Source: Paenibacillus herberti
GTDB lineage: Bacteria; Bacillota; Bacilli; Paenibacillales; Paenibacillaceae
Length of the DNA: 64,000 nt
Assembly: GCF_002233675.1 (NCBI RefSeq)
Contig: NZ_NMUQ01000001.1
Span: 568,680 to 632,679 of the forward strand
Reading direction: 5' to 3'
Positions 8,643 through 16,961 of the stretch are shown here, one piece after another. The first letter of the stretch is position 1. Each line of letters begins with the position of its first letter. The translations under genes and the position numbers were made by a program. Under the pieces are notes generated by a model, which was not told where the DNA came from, did no database searches, and worked only from the letters and a program-made list of their open reading frames with translations.

Positions 8643-9479
8643 ATGACAGCAAAAACAAATAAAACGGTAAAAAAGAGCGCTGCTCAAATTTTTCTATTGA
8701 TCGCTTCCGTTTTCTTTTTGGCTCCTTTTATATGGATGGTTTCCACTTCGCTTAAAGCGCTTGATCAGGTCTATACGTTTCCTCCTCAGTGGATTCCGAG
8801 CCCTTTCGTGTGGAAAAACTATTTGGATGCCATAGATTATATTCCTTTTTTCACATTCCTAAGTAATACAGTTATCATCACGGTACTTAGCACGCTTGGT
8901 GTTGTTCTTACAAGTCCGCTTGTGGCGTACAGCTTTGCCAAATTCAATTGGAAGGGGAGAGATACGTTATTCTTCATTACCATTGCGGTCATGATGATAC
9001 CAGGGCAAGTTACGATGATTCCGCTCTTCCTGATGTTCGCGAAGCTGGACTGGATTGGAACTTCGCTGCCGCTTATTATTCCTGCGTTTTTCGGTGTTCC
9101 ATTTTATATTTTCTTGTTGCGTCAATTTTTCTTGGGACTCCCCAACGAGCTGAAGGATGCCGCAAGAATTGATGGAGCTGGCGAGTTCAGAACTTATTGG
9201 CAGATCATGCTGCCTCTGGCCAAATCAGCAGTGCTGGCTGTAGGCCTCTTTCAATTTATGGCGGCTTGGACCGATTTTATTGGCCCACTGCTTTACCTGA
9301 CAGAACCAGATTCTTACACGCTGTCACTCGGACTGCAGCAGTTCCAAAGCCAAAAAGGTACGGAATGGGGATTGATGATGGCCGTTTCCACCATGATGAC
9401 TGTGCCTATTGCCATTCTGTACTTCTTCTTGCAAAAAACGTTCATACAAGGGATTACATTCAGCGGAATAAAAGGTTAA
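8643..9479 (+). CDS. Sugar ABC transporter permease (MalG/UgpE-like)
   Basis: A 278-residue second membrane subunit. The ATG at 8643 is preceded by GTAGGAGGG, so the longer open frame beginning at 8544, inside the previous gene, is not used. The N-terminus has a transmembrane segment, then WMVSTSLKALDQVYTFPPQW, typical of MalG-like proteins. The EAA loop NELKDAARIDGAGEFRTYWQ lies near residues 168-187. The gene is 14 bp after the first permease and ends the operon. Confidence 0.92.
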   Translation: MTAKTNKTVKKSAAQIFLLIASVFFLAPFIWMVSTSLKALDQVYTFPPQWIPSPFVWKNYLDAIDYIPFFTFLSNTVIITVLSTLGVVLTSPLVAYSFAKFNWKGRDTLFFITIAVMMIPGQVTMIPLFLMFAKLDWIGTSLPLIIPAFFGVPFYIFLLRQFFLGLPNELKDAARIDGAGEFRTYWQIMLPLAKSAVLAVGLFQFMAAWTDFIGPLLYLTEPDSYTLSLGLQQFQSQKGTEWGLMMAVSTMMTVPIAILYFFLQKTFIQGITFSGIKG

Positions 9480-9499
9480 ACGGAAAGGAAGTAAATAAT

Positions 9500-9523
9500 A
9501 AGGGGCTTGTCTAAGAGCCCCTT
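9500..9523. terminator. Hairpin at end of importer operon
   Basis: AAGGGGCT pairs perfectly with AGCCCCTT around an 8-base loop. The plus-strand T run is missing, so termination efficiency is uncertain. It lies between convergent genes. Confidence 0.5.
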
Positions 9524-9547
9524 AAAAATAGCTGGCAGCCTTTTTCA

Positions 9548-9575
9548 TAGCGGAACCGCAGGGTTCGCTCCGCTA
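9548..9575. repeat. Imperfect hairpin between convergent genes
   Basis: TAGCGGAACC can pair with GGGTTCGCTCCGCTA with a 3-base bulge. It lies just past the end of the efflux gene. It may act as a second terminator or a transcript 3'-end stabiliser. Confidence 0.4.
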
Positions 9576-9581
9576 CACATT

Positions 9582-10778
9582 TTACCAGCTGCTAACCGAT
9601 TGTTGTTCTTTCCACATCATCGTAATTACCAGACCAATAAACATAATGACAGCAGCAAAGAGATACGGGTAGTTGATGTTGACATCAAATAATATACCGC
9701 CTAACGCAGGACCGACAATATTGCCCAAGCTTGTATAGGTTGAATTCATTCCAGCGATAAATCCTTGCTCTTTGTCAGCCGTTTTTGATAAATAAGTCGT
9801 TAATGCTGGCCGTAACAAGTCAAAAGCGAGAAAGATGAAGCAAGTTACTAGCAAAATGGCTAAGTAGCTAGAGATCATGGTCGATACTACCGCTAATAAT
9901 ACACCAGCAATTAAGCAGATCTGGATGAGTTTCTTTTCACCGAGTATATCTACCATTTTACCAAACATAAACACCTGAACAACAACTCCGAAGATTGCAC
10001 TTATGGTAATAATGGTTGCAATATCTTTTGGAGTGAAACCGAATTTATGATCCGAAAACAGACTAAATACCGTTTCATAGGCTGATAAACCAAAGGCCAG
10101 TACAAACACAATAATAAAGGCAATAATGTACTGTGGATGAAGCGAGCGTTTAAGGTCACTTACAAAATTGGTCCCTTTTTTAAGCTGAGAAATTTCCAAC
10201 AGCTGCTGTTTGGATAGTGGCTCTTTTAAAATAAATACGGATGAAATACAGGTTATTAATGCGAAACCAGCAGCAAAATAGAACGGGGCGCGCACACCCA
10301 ACTCAGCAATAAAACCACCGATACCTGGGCCAATAATAAAACCGACACTAATAGCCGCCGAAATATAGCCCATCGCTTTGGGCCTTTCCTCTACTGTCGT
10401 AATATCTGCAACAAAAGCAGTCACGGCTGGCATAATAAATGCAGCACTGATGCCTCCTAAAATTCTAGATAAATAAAGTACGGATACATGCGTGCCTAAA
10501 CCAAAGATCACCTCAGATATACTGAAGAGAAATAAACCAATTACGATCATTTTCTTTCTGCCATAAGTGTCAATCCATCGTCCTGCGAGGGGAGACATGA
10601 GCAATTGTGCAAACGCAAAGGCTGCTACAAGATAACCCATTGTTTGGCCTGATAAATCCATAATATTCATAAAGGTTGGCATAACAGGGACGATAAGTCC
10701 GATTCCTAGAAAAACAATGAATATATTACTTAGTAGGATGAGTAAAACTGTTTTTTGTTCTTTTAATGGTTTTTTCAT
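9582..10778 (-). CDS. MFS multidrug efflux transporter
   Basis: A 398-residue major facilitator protein with 12 predicted transmembrane segments. Loop 2-3 carries motif A (GRWIDTYGRKKM) and segment 5 the antiporter motif C pattern (GPGIGGFIAELG), as in the NorA/Blt/Bmr drug-proton antiporters. The start MKKPLKEQ at 10778 is chosen because AGAGAGG precedes it; an upstream TTG at 10802 would put eight extra residues before it. It is co-transcribed with the TetR gene directly upstream, which ends 24 bp before it. Export of a toxic compound sensed by the TetR protein is the likely role. The substrate is unknown. Confidence 0.88.
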   Translation of the reverse strand: MKKPLKEQKTVLLILLSNIFIVFLGIGLIVPVMPTFMNIMDLSGQTMGYLVAAFAFAQLLMSPLAGRWIDTYGRKKMIVIGLFLFSISEVIFGLGTHVSVLYLSRILGGISAAFIMPAVTAFVADITTVEERPKAMGYISAAISVGFIIGPGIGGFIAELGVRAPFYFAAGFALITCISSVFILKEPLSKQQLLEISQLKKGTNFVSDLKRSLHPQYIIAFIIVFVLAFGLSAYETVFSLFSDHKFGFTPKDIATIITISAIFGVVVQVFMFGKMVDILGEKKLIQICLIAGVLLAVVSTMISSYLAILLVTCFIFLAFDLLRPALTTYLSKTADKEQGFIAGMNSTYTSLGNIVGPALGGILFDVNINYPYLFAAVIMFIGLVITMMWKEQQSVSSW

Positions 10779-10802
10779 AAAGCAATACCTCTCTTTGTGC
10801 AA

Positions 10803-11393
10803 TCATCGCTGCGAAATACCTCTCCAGAATACAGTCCATGAGGCATTTAGTTTATCATTTAAACGCTTTTCATTATCCCCATAGGCAAGCTCTAACAGGA
10901 TTGAATCCACTACACCTATGAAGGCAAGTGTAGGTACAGAGGGTGCATCTTCCATAATAACTTTGGCATCGATCCAATTTTGAAATTTACCCTCTAATAC
11001 GGCTTGAGTCTGCATTTCCGAATCCATTACTTCCTTATTAATCGCTGTTGCTAGATGGAGGGGTGGGAAAAAAGACATGCGTAGCCAAAACTTTAACTGC
11101 TCGCTTTGTTGAAACAAATCAATGATCAATTGTAGATATCCAAACAAAACTGATTTGGGATTTAAGGTATTCACTTTACTCAAATAGTTTAGTTTCGATG
11201 ATAATTCGGCCTCTTTGGCATCTTGTAAAACCTGTAGAAATAAATCATCTTTCCCTTTGAAATGAGCATAGAGAGACTGTTTTTTCATACCAACAGTTTC
11301 AGCAATTTGAGACAGCGAGGCTCCCTCATATCCATGCATAGTGAAAAATTTTAAAGCCACGTCTTTTATTTCTTTACTCTTCAGTAAAATCAC
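10803..11393 (-). CDS. TetR/AcrR family transcriptional regulator
   Basis: A protein of about 195 residues. The N-terminal helix-turn-helix is clear (VALKFFTMHGYEGASLSQIAETVGMKK, then SLYAHFKGKDDLF). The C-terminal ligand domain is divergent, as usual. The start is uncertain: GTG at 11393 has no ribosome binding site, while GAGGTGA is well placed for a CTG at 11384, which would give the family-like beginning LKSKEIKDVA. A perfect palindrome just upstream is the likely operator. It probably represses itself and the efflux gene downstream. Confidence 0.88.
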   Translation of the reverse strand: MILLKSKEIKDVALKFFTMHGYEGASLSQIAETVGMKKQSLYAHFKGKDDLFLQVLQDAKEAELSSKLNYLSKVNTLNPKSVLFGYLQLIIDLFQQSEQLKFWLRMSFFPPLHLATAINKEVMDSEMQTQAVLEGKFQNWIDAKVIMEDAPSVPTLAFIGVVDSILLELAYGDNEKRLNDKLNASWTVFWRGISQR

Positions 11394-11403
11394 CTCATTA
11401 TTA

Positions 11404-11415
11404 ACGAACGTTCGT
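11404..11415. promoter_or_regulatory. TetR-type operator palindrome
   Basis: ACGAACGTTCGT is a perfect 12-bp palindrome lying between the -10 of the tetR promoter and the start codon. Its form matches many TetR-family operators. Confidence 0.65.
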
Positions 11416-11425
11416 CAGTCTATCT

Positions 11426-11454
11426 ATCGTATCAAAAGTAGTTTTTCTATGCAA
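11426..11454 (-). promoter_or_regulatory. Sigma-A promoter of tetR-efflux operon
   Basis: On the minus strand TTGCAT and TACGAT are separated by exactly 17 bp, upstream of the palindrome. Confidence 0.6.
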
Positions 11455-11556
11455 ATGTCAGTAATTGAGAAGGAAATGTCTTGCGAGGATTATGGATGAG
11501 TACATCGCTGGCAGCGATGCGCTCAGGGGCTGATTTCCCTAGGCCCCATCAATAAA

Positions 11557-11595
11557 AACAAAACAACCACGTCCTGCAGACGTGGTTGTTTTGTT
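11557..11595 (-). terminator. Strong terminator of ABC-GntR operon
   Basis: A perfect 17-bp stem (AACAAAACAACCACGTC with its complement) around CTGCA lies just past the GntR gene. T-rich sequence follows on the minus strand. Confidence 0.88.
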
Positions 11596-11606
11596 CATTT
11601 TACGTT

Positions 11607-11972
11607 TCAATAAACTTTCTTCAAAAGCTCAAAAACCTCTTCTATCGTAAGGCCAATCGATTTGTAATAGGAAGTGTCAATGACCATCTGTTTTATGATC
11701 ATTTCATTGCGTTTTTGAAGAATTTCCTCGGGTGAGAGATCAGCGACAAAACAACCTTTGCCTGTCACGGTGTAAATCAGACCCTGTCGTTCGAGTTCTT
11801 CCCATGCTTTTTTGACGGTAATAACACTCACACGAAGCTCTGTGGCCGCATGGCGTATAGGAGGCAAACTATACCCAATTTCAAGTTCACCCTTGAAAAT
11901 CTGTGCACTGATTTGTTCAAAAAGCTGCTGATAAATGGGTTTATCCGATGTGTTCGAAATCGCTATATTCAT
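11607..11972 (-). CDS. GntR family regulator, YtrA type
   Basis: A 121-residue regulator with only the winged-helix domain (PIYQQLFEQISAQIFKGEL, LPPIRHAATELRVSVITVKKA, TVTGKGCFV) and a short helical tail. This short form is the YtrA subfamily, which usually controls the ABC exporter genes in its own operon. Here it is the last gene of the operon: its ATG overlaps the stop of the permease gene. A perfect hairpin terminator follows. Repression of the operon, relieved by an antibiotic or wall stress, is the usual role and is inferred here. Confidence 0.88.
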   Translation of the reverse strand: MNIAISNTSDKPIYQQLFEQISAQIFKGELEIGYSLPPIRHAATELRVSVITVKKAWEELERQGLIYTVTGKGCFVADLSPEEILQKRNEMIIKQMVIDTSYYKSIGLTIEEVFELLKKVY

Positions 11973-12625
11973 TACACTTCTACTTTCTGAAACCGTTTAA
12001 TGGCAATATGATAAGCGATTATTGTAAATATCGCAAATATTGCAATGCCCGAAATCAGAATGGATAGTTGAATGGCCAAATTGTCTGCACCAGTTCCTTT
12101 GAAAAGATCAAATACGAATGAATTCTTTATGCCGAGCCATTCTGCGCCCCCGGCAAACAGTATCGCAGCTGCAATGGCTACAAACGTTGCAGCGCCGTAT
12201 TTATACGCCGTCTTGTAATACATAGTGATAAAAATAATGTTGAAGATCGCCAGCATAATGAAACAGAGTCCCCAGAAACCGAGGGAGGGTCCGAAGAAAA
12301 TGTAGTTCAGATTCGGATACAAGCGTAGACTGATCACGCCATAGATAATGGCAATAATAATATGCAATAACTCTAATATTACAATAATCGCCACTCTTGC
12401 TTTTACAATGTCTTTTTTGGTCACAGGCATCATGCTCGAGAATATTAAATCGTTCTGAGTTTTATAACCTCCAAACATGTTCGGTATCGTTATAAAACAA
12501 AAGTATAGAATGACAAGGAAGTATAACCATCCGGGAATTAACATTAAGGCCCCAGTCAAAAGAGGCATGAAAAAAAAGAAAGGACTTACGCCTAACTTTA
12601 ACTCTTTGATCAGTAAGTTATACAT
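11972..12625 (-). CDS. ABC-2 type transporter permease
   Basis: A 217-residue membrane protein with about six hydrophobic segments (PFFFFMPLLTGALMLIPGW, LYFLVILYFCFITIPNMF and others) and short loops, as in permeases of small ABC-2 exporters. The segment NDLIFSSMMPVTKKDIVKAR is typical of this group. It overlaps the ATPase gene before it by 8 bp and the GntR gene after it by one base, so the three are translated as one unit. The exported substrate is unknown; related systems act in antibiotic or bacteriocin resistance. Confidence 0.82.
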   Translation of the reverse strand: MYNLLIKELKLGVSPFFFFMPLLTGALMLIPGWLYFLVILYFCFITIPNMFGGYKTQNDLIFSSMMPVTKKDIVKARVAIIVILELLHIIIAIIYGVISLRLYPNLNYIFFGPSLGFWGLCFIMLAIFNIIFITMYYKTAYKYGAATFVAIAAAILFAGGAEWLGIKNSFVFDLFKGTGADNLAIQLSILISGIAIFAIFTIIAYHIAIKRFQKVEV

Positions 12626-13382
12626 ACAGCTCCTCCTTTTTCGAGAAGTAGATCATGATTTCCTCAAGATTAGGAATGGATGCCTTAATATCCAATGTTG
12701 GATCGAAATCTTTTGTGTGAATCAAACCTGTAAATCCAAAAGAGCTTGTTTTGTAGGAATTTAGGTTGTTTTTGACCAGATCCAATTGCTCATTCTTGCC
12801 GTTCAATAAACGATACGTATCGATAAATTCTTCCTTTTCCGCGGAGTTGATAATCTGTCCGTTATGGATATAGGTAATGTAATCGGCGCATTTCTCCAGG
12901 TCGGAAGTGATGTGGGTTGAAAAAAGGATGCTGATCTCGCCATCCTGCACAATCTCCTGAAACGTATCCAGCAAATTGTCTCGGGCAACCGGATCAAGTC
13001 CGCTTGTTGGTTCATCCAGAATAAGCAGCTTGGCGCCATGCGATAGGGCAAGGGCTAAGCTGTATTTTACTTTCAAGCCGGTTGATAACTCGGCTATTTT
13101 TTTATCTTCAATTATGTTGAACTTTTTTAAATACTTGTAGTAAATTTGATCATCCCAAGTCGAATAGAATCTTTTGATCACATTTGTTAACGTTTTGATT
13201 TTGCTGCGCGTGTAAAAATTGATGTCTCCGAATGCAGAGCCAATTTCTTGTTTTAATTCAATTTCGTGCTCGGTCATGTTTTTGCCTAAAATATGAATTT
13301 CACCGCTATCCATGCGCACCAAATTCAAAATGGATTTGATGGTAGTTGTTTTTCCAGCGCCATTGGCTCCGATAAAGCCCAT
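12618..13382 (-). CDS. ABC transporter ATP-binding protein, irregular 5' end
   Basis: A 254-residue ATPase of the BcrA type. Walker A GANGAGKTTT, a degenerate signature LSTGLKVKYS, Walker B LLILDEPTSGLDP and the H-loop STHIT are visible. The first methionine at 13382 lies inside the core domain, immediately before Walker A. The same frame stays open upstream to about 13487 and encodes a normal family N-terminus (AIDKNVTKKYEHFHLKNVSF), but contains no ATG, GTG or TTG. An ATG at 13483 is out of frame by one or two bases. Either a rare ATT start at 13460 is used or a small indel has damaged the start. It forms an operon with the permease and GntR genes. Confidence 0.8.
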   Translation of the reverse strand: MGFIGANGAGKTTTIKSILNLVRMDSGEIHILGKNMTEHEIELKQEIGSAFGDINFYTRSKIKTLTNVIKRFYSTWDDQIYYKYLKKFNIIEDKKIAELSTGLKVKYSLALALSHGAKLLILDEPTSGLDPVARDNLLDTFQEIVQDGEISILFSTHITSDLEKCADYITYIHNGQIINSAEKEEFIDTYRLLNGKNEQLDLVKNNLNSYKTSSFGFTGLIHTKDFDPTLDIKASIPNLEEIMIYFSKKEELYV

Positions 13383-13582
13383 AATATAACCTTTTTCCAG
13401 TTGAAAGGATACGTTTTTTAAATGGAAATGTTCATATTTTTTAGTTACATTTTTGTCAATGGCTTTCTTCTTTGGGCATTCATATTCTTAGCAGTTCTGG
13501 ACTCGATAGCAACATGATCAGTAGGGCAGCGCCTTTACTGCTAACTAATTGGAGGATTGAAGGTTGCACTTTTTATCATAAT

Positions 13583-13610
13583 TAGTTATTCTTTATACAT
13601 AGAATAACTA
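13583..13610. promoter_or_regulatory. PadR-type operator, long inverted repeat
   Basis: TAGTTATTCT (13583-13592) and AGAATAACTA (13601-13610) are perfect inverted arms around TTATACAT. They lie directly upstream of the padR ribosome binding site and overlap a possible -10 (TATTCT at 13587; TTGCAC at 13564 is 17 bp upstream). Autoregulation by the PadR protein is likely. Confidence 0.7.
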
Positions 13611-13628
13611 GGTAAGGTGGTGCTGTCA

Positions 13629-13961
13629 TTGCGTAATGAAATGATTAAGGGTTACATAGATGCGATTGTTCTGTCCGTGCTTCGGCGGAATGATGCATAT
13701 GGCTATGAAATCTCGAAGATTATACAAGAGGAGACCGAGGGACTTTTGGACATGAAGGAAGGCACGTTGTATCCCGCTTTGAAACGGATGGAAGCGAACA
13801 ATTACATTGAAGGTTATTGGGATACACGTCCATCAGGTCCGCGGCGGCGATACTACCGAATCACGGAACAGGGTCTGAAAAAGCTGCAGGAAAATAAACA
13901 AGCCTGGGTAGGCAATTTACGAATTATTAATCTTTTTTTAGGAGGGGAGGCACGTGGATAA
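13629..13961 (+). CDS. PadR family transcriptional regulator
   Basis: A 110-residue winged-helix repressor with the PadR pattern IKGYIDAIVLSVLRRNDAYG, EGTLYPALKRMEANNYI and GPRRRYYRITEQG. The TTG at 13629 is chosen because AAGGTGG lies eight bases upstream; the GTG at 13617 overlaps that site. The next gene begins before this one stops, so the regulator and the membrane protein are translationally coupled, a common arrangement in which PadR controls a membrane or transporter gene. A perfect 10-bp inverted repeat lies at its promoter. Confidence 0.88.
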   Translation: MRNEMIKGYIDAIVLSVLRRNDAYGYEISKIIQEETEGLLDMKEGTLYPALKRMEANNYIEGYWDTRPSGPRRRYYRITEQGLKKLQENKQAWVGNLRIINLFLGGEARG

Positions 13962-14856
13962 GGTTCGGCATTACATTGATCGTATATTAAAACAAAGTTA
14001 TTTGACCAAGCGGGAGAAAAAGCTATATGCCGAAGAGATGGAAACCCATCTCCATTGCACGGTAGAAGAGTTGCTCAAGCAAGGCTTCAGCTCGGAAGAG
14101 GCGGTTGATAAATCGATTCGACAGTTTGGTTCAACAGAGGAATTGAACGACGAACTAACAAAAGAGACCTACGGGTATTCAGGGAAGTCCATTCGTAAGG
14201 CGAGCATTGGTCTGTTTCTTTTGCTTTTATGCTCTACGACTGGAGGTCTCTTCCTAAGCAAATTCGGAGTACATAATCGTTATGTTGAAATTTTACCGAT
14301 TTTTTTTATGATGATGCTATTTTTATGTTTATCACTTCTGTTAACACGCAAGAACGTTGATCGGATTTGTTTAGCGTCGGTTCCTTTATTGTTCGTTGGC
14401 GGGTACCTCCAGGCTTATTTTCAGGTATTTGTACATGCATTTGAAGGCCAGGGATTCGAGTTCACGTTATTTCAAAATTTGTTCTTTAGCGGTGTTTATG
14501 ATACTACGGGAGGCCTTTCTGACTTCTCATTTGAAGTAATGGGCGTGGGGAGTATAGGCTTGGTTATCCAATCAATCATCCTGTATTCAATTTGTGAAAA
14601 TCGTTCTATTGCCCTGTTGCCTTTCGGATTGTCAATCGTTTTAACACTACTGCACATGGTAACGTTCAGACTTTATGCTTTAATCGGTTCGTCAATTAAC
14701 TCTCCTGTTTATTTCGGATATGAACGACTCGCTCAAGGTGACCCAGCTCGAATTGTCGACATAGCGCTAAAGTCCTTCGTGTGTCTACTAATCTTCATTG
14801 TAATCGGTTTGTTCGACTACTACATATCTCATCGCAAAATACGCTTGATTCAATGA
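13954..14856 (+). CDS. Membrane protein with permease-prefix/HAAS-like N-terminal domain
   Basis: A 300-residue protein. Residues 1-75 are soluble and helical (HYIDRILKQSYLTKREKKLY, EMETHLHCTVEELLKQGF, KSIRQFGSTEELNDEL). This is the short domain that often accompanies PadR-controlled membrane proteins and permeases (DUF1700/HAAS-like). Six or so transmembrane helices follow (for example ASIGLFLLLLCSTTGGLFL and the C-terminal SFVCLLIFIVIGLFDYYIS). The GTG start overlaps the end of padR by 8 bp and has AGGAGGGGAGG upstream. The molecular function is unknown; sensing of membrane state is one possibility. Confidence 0.72.
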   Translation: MDKVRHYIDRILKQSYLTKREKKLYAEEMETHLHCTVEELLKQGFSSEEAVDKSIRQFGSTEELNDELTKETYGYSGKSIRKASIGLFLLLLCSTTGGLFLSKFGVHNRYVEILPIFFMMMLFLCLSLLLTRKNVDRICLASVPLLFVGGYLQAYFQVFVHAFEGQGFEFTLFQNLFFSGVYDTTGGLSDFSFEVMGVGSIGLVIQSIILYSICENRSIALLPFGLSIVLTLLHMVTFRLYALIGSSINSPVYFGYERLAQGDPARIVDIALKSFVCLLIFIVIGLFDYYISHRKIRLIQ

Positions 14857-14886
14857 GGTTTAAACCATTTGGGAAGGATCGCCATC

Positions 14887-15672
14887 ATGCCAAAGGTAAC
14901 ATGCAATTCAATATCGCTTTATTATGAGACTTACGGAGAAGGCCAGCCTCTTGTATTAATTAGCGGGCTAGGCGGAGACCGCACTTTTTGGCAATCGAGT
15001 TTAGAGAGCTTATCATCCCGATTTCAAGTCATCGTCTTCGATACACGGGGCAGTGGGAAAACCGAAGCGCCAACAAGTGAGTACAGCATGAAGCTTTTTG
15101 CGGATGATTTAGCTGCGTTATTGGATGCTCTAAACATACAAAAAGCGAATGTGCTGGGCTTTTCCATGGGCGGAAATATTGCGCTGACCTTTGCTCTCAA
15201 CTATCCAGAAAGAGTGGAAAAGCTAATTATAGCTGCTTCTTTTGCCGTAATGAACCAACAGGCAAGACTGTTTCTCGATGCTGTTTTATCGGTGTATGAG
15301 GGCGGAGCTTCGGCCAAACAGATGTTTCAGTTAATTGCACCATGGTTATTTTCGGCGACGTTTTTAAGCGATCCCAATCATGCGGCTTATCTTATGTATG
15401 ACGAGGAAGACCCGGAGGAGCAACCGTTATACGCGTGGAAAAATCAATACTTGGCTCAACAGGCATTCAACGCCGTATCGCGGCTGCATGAGATAAAGAT
15501 TCCTACGCTGATTATTTCAGGGGGAATGGACCGGCTCGCTCATCCAGAAGATTCGATACTGCTGGCGAATAAGATTGAACATGCCGTTCTTCGTAATATC
15601 CCTGAATCCGGACACTTAATCAATTATGAATATCCGGATGAGTTTCATCGCTGCATTTTAGAGTTTTTGTAG
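14887..15672 (+). CDS. Alpha/beta hydrolase
   Basis: A 261-residue alpha/beta-fold hydrolase. It has the oxyanion-hole region ISGLGGDRTFW near residue 26, the strand-helix FDTRGSGKT, the nucleophile elbow GFSMGG with Ser93, a likely acid in GGMDRLAHPE and the catalytic His in ESGHLINYE. The ATG at 14887 follows GGGAAGGA; an upstream TTG at 14869 lacks a site. It is 30 bp after the membrane-protein gene, so it may be co-transcribed with padR. The substrate is unknown: esterase, lactonase and peptidase activities all fit the family. Confidence 0.85.
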   Translation: MPKVTCNSISLYYETYGEGQPLVLISGLGGDRTFWQSSLESLSSRFQVIVFDTRGSGKTEAPTSEYSMKLFADDLAALLDALNIQKANVLGFSMGGNIALTFALNYPERVEKLIIAASFAVMNQQARLFLDAVLSVYEGGASAKQMFQLIAPWLFSATFLSDPNHAAYLMYDEEDPEEQPLYAWKNQYLAQQAFNAVSRLHEIKIPTLIISGGMDRLAHPEDSILLANKIEHAVLRNIPESGHLINYEYPDEFHRCILEFL

Positions 15673-15744
15673 AGATAATTCTAATTTTCCGAGAAATGAA
15701 ATCGATAGAACGGGGTATATGCTGGTATTTCATGATGGTTTTGA

Positions 15745-15760
15745 CAGCCCGTTCGGGCTG
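15745..15760. repeat. Short perfect hairpin
   Basis: CAGCCCGTTCGGGCTG lies between the hydrolase gene and the main terminator. It may be part of the transcript end structure. Confidence 0.4.
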
Positions 15761-15775
15761 ACCTAATAGACATTT

Positions 15776-15819
15776 AAAAGCCTTTAAACACTCGGATATC
15801 CGAGTGTTTAAAGGCTTTT
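15776..15819. terminator. Bidirectional terminator, 44-bp perfect palindrome
   Basis: The sequence from 15776 to 15819 is fully self-complementary around GGATATCC, with A-rich and T-rich ends. It serves both the hydrolase gene from the left and the acetyltransferase-like gene from the right. Confidence 0.92.
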
Positions 15820-15823
15820 TCTA

Positions 15824-16693
15824 TCACTGTGCTTCATCCCTCGATTGCTGGTCTCGAAACAAATTCACACCCAGTTCCTCAAGCACATCAATTGCCTGCT
15901 CAAGGGGCAGTTTCGGTAAATTAAACTCATAATTAATCACTTCTCGAACTTCGCTGCGGTTAGCTAATATGCGTTTTTCGACCTGCCCTCGGCTGTTCCG
16001 GATGCTGAGCACATTGTTGACTAAGGAAAGGGATCGCTGTCGCTCCAATTGCCAAATCTGACAGCGTAAAAAGGAGGTGAATACACCATTTGGCGTGTAA
16101 TAGTTTTTAATCGCTTTTTGAAAATCATTAAAGTGGTAAGTTATACGCGTATCGAACGTCCAGATCATTTCAGTAAGCTCTTCCCCGTCCACCGACCGGT
16201 GATAAGTGTACGTTCCGGGTTCATCCCCCGGGCGCAGCCTTATTTCTATGCCGCCGTAATGGGACACCTGATTAGGATCGGTCTCCAATCGAACGGGTTC
16301 AAAAAAAGGAGCGCTGTTCCCGCAATCCACGTACATTTTTTCTTGCTCATTCGGGAGTCGGACCAGCAGTGCAACATGCCCGCCGCCCAATAAAGCATAA
16401 CGGCTATGGAATCCAAGTCGGTTAAGCAATTCGTGGAGACTACTGTTTATGACATAACAGGTGCCTCCCATGTGATGCTGAAAGAGCTGCTCTACAAACT
16501 TCTGTTCATCTTGCTGGAGATGTTTTTGTTTGTGGTAAGCTGTGAAATTCATTAATGTGCTGATGTTTTCAAAAGGAATGCGATTCAGATGAGCGGTGCA
16601 AATCATCTTTAAATATTCATAAGAAGGTTGTTGAACCGGAACTTGAATGTAGTTCAAATATTGGATAGCCCATGCTGGTAATGGCTTTTGCAT
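15824..16693 (-). CDS. Arylamine N-acetyltransferase-like protein
   Basis: A 289-residue NAT-family acyltransferase. The catalytic triad is complete and well placed: Cys79 in GGTCYV, His106 in GGGHVALLV and Asp123 in YVDCGNS. The N-terminal RIPFENIS is also a family signature. The ATG at 16693 follows GGGAGAGA; the open frame extends further upstream to 16843 but that stretch has no start signal. The enzyme would acetylate arylamines or act as a related acyltransferase in secondary metabolism, using acetyl-CoA. No biosynthetic cluster surrounds it. Confidence 0.88.
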   Translation of the reverse strand: MQKPLPAWAIQYLNYIQVPVQQPSYEYLKMICTAHLNRIPFENISTLMNFTAYHKQKHLQQDEQKFVEQLFQHHMGGTCYVINSSLHELLNRLGFHSRYALLGGGHVALLVRLPNEQEKMYVDCGNSAPFFEPVRLETDPNQVSHYGGIEIRLRPGDEPGTYTYHRSVDGEELTEMIWTFDTRITYHFNDFQKAIKNYYTPNGVFTSFLRCQIWQLERQRSLSLVNNVLSIRNSRGQVEKRILANRSEVREVINYEFNLPKLPLEQAIDVLEELGVNLFRDQQSRDEAQ

Positions 16694-16876
16694 CAAGGTA
16701 ATCTCTCCCTTCTGTACTTCATTTATTATAAACGTTGACACTAGTGTCATAGTCAAGATGAAACACATTGGCCCGGAGTCGATCCCATCTGCTTTGGCCG
16801 CCAACATGAGCTGCATCGTCCATTCTAAGCAATCCCACTCCAATTAAGTTTCCACAAAATTCATCCTAAAAATTGC

Positions 16877-16929
16877 TTTACAGGTTATGGAGCGCTGTTA
16901 TATTATCTAATAGGACACCGAAAGGTGTC
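16877..16929 (+). promoter_or_regulatory. Promoter and leader hairpin of the DoxX gene
   Basis: TTTACA (16877) is followed after 16 or 18 bp by TATATT or TATTAT. The leader then holds a perfect stem GACACC-GAAA-GGTGTC (16914-16929) with a stable GNRA-type loop, about 30 bp before the start codon. Confidence 0.45.
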
Positions 16930-16961
16930 GGATAAAAACCATGAAATGGGCGGGGATTTAA

